Of a stretch of DNA of 39,582 nucleotides, positions 39,541 to 39,582 are shown in pieces. Origin of the DNA: Candidatus Omnitrophota bacterium (GTDB lineage: Bacteria > Omnitrophota > Gorgyraeia > Gorgyraeales > Gorgyraeaceae); the NCBI GenBank assembly GCA_030649895.1, contig JAUSEX010000002.1, positions 1 through 39,582 on the forward strand. The letters run 5' to 3'. The position numbers and the translations under genes are program-made. The notes under the pieces were generated by a model, which searched no databases, was not told the DNA's origin, and saw only the letters and a program-made list of their open reading frames with translations. Numbering within the stretch: the first letter of the stretch is position 1; every line of letters begins with the position of its first letter.

Positions 39541-39567
39541 AGAACTTTGAAGCTAAAAGCGTACAAT
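38211..39567 (-). mobile_element. IS256-family insertion sequence
   Basis: Transposase bounded by 12-bp perfect terminal inverted repeats ATTGTACGCTTT (38211-38222) / AAAGCGTACAAT (39556-39567); no clear 8-9 bp target duplication. Confidence 0.8.
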
Positions 39568-39582
39568 TGATTTTACATTATC

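Overview
The window is a compact bacterial chromosome segment, mostly housekeeping genes packed in overlapping minus-strand operons. I cannot assign taxonomy from sequence alone; the style would fit a candidate-phylum Gram-negative such as Omnitrophota, but that is only a guess. Main blocks: a partial wHTH-nucleotidyltransferase gene; BaiN-type flavoprotein / CNNM-CBS / RluA / lipoprotein / PilZ / TPR genes; comF-lptF-lptG; ptsN-yvcK-ptsH-ptsI-sugar isomerase-NDP-sugar transferase-metK-ahcY; four tRNA genes (Arg-TCG, Lys-CTT, Leu-TAG, Gly-GCC); radC and rlmN; a marR-tolC-RND operon with no visible adaptor gene; a retropepsin-like lipoprotein with NUDIX; a glycerol operon (glpK, glpA-like, FAD oxidoreductase, DUF1667); rlmD-like; a complete biotin operon (bioB-F-esterase-C-D-A) with a BirA-type operator; and an IS256-family element. 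The least explained material is intergenic. The tRNA cluster holds truncated tRNA 3' ends fused to shared mosaic modules, exact 72-bp direct repeats, a 41-bp repeat that follows gene 3' ends (3 copies in the window), and many short hairpins with C(GNA)G-type triloops.
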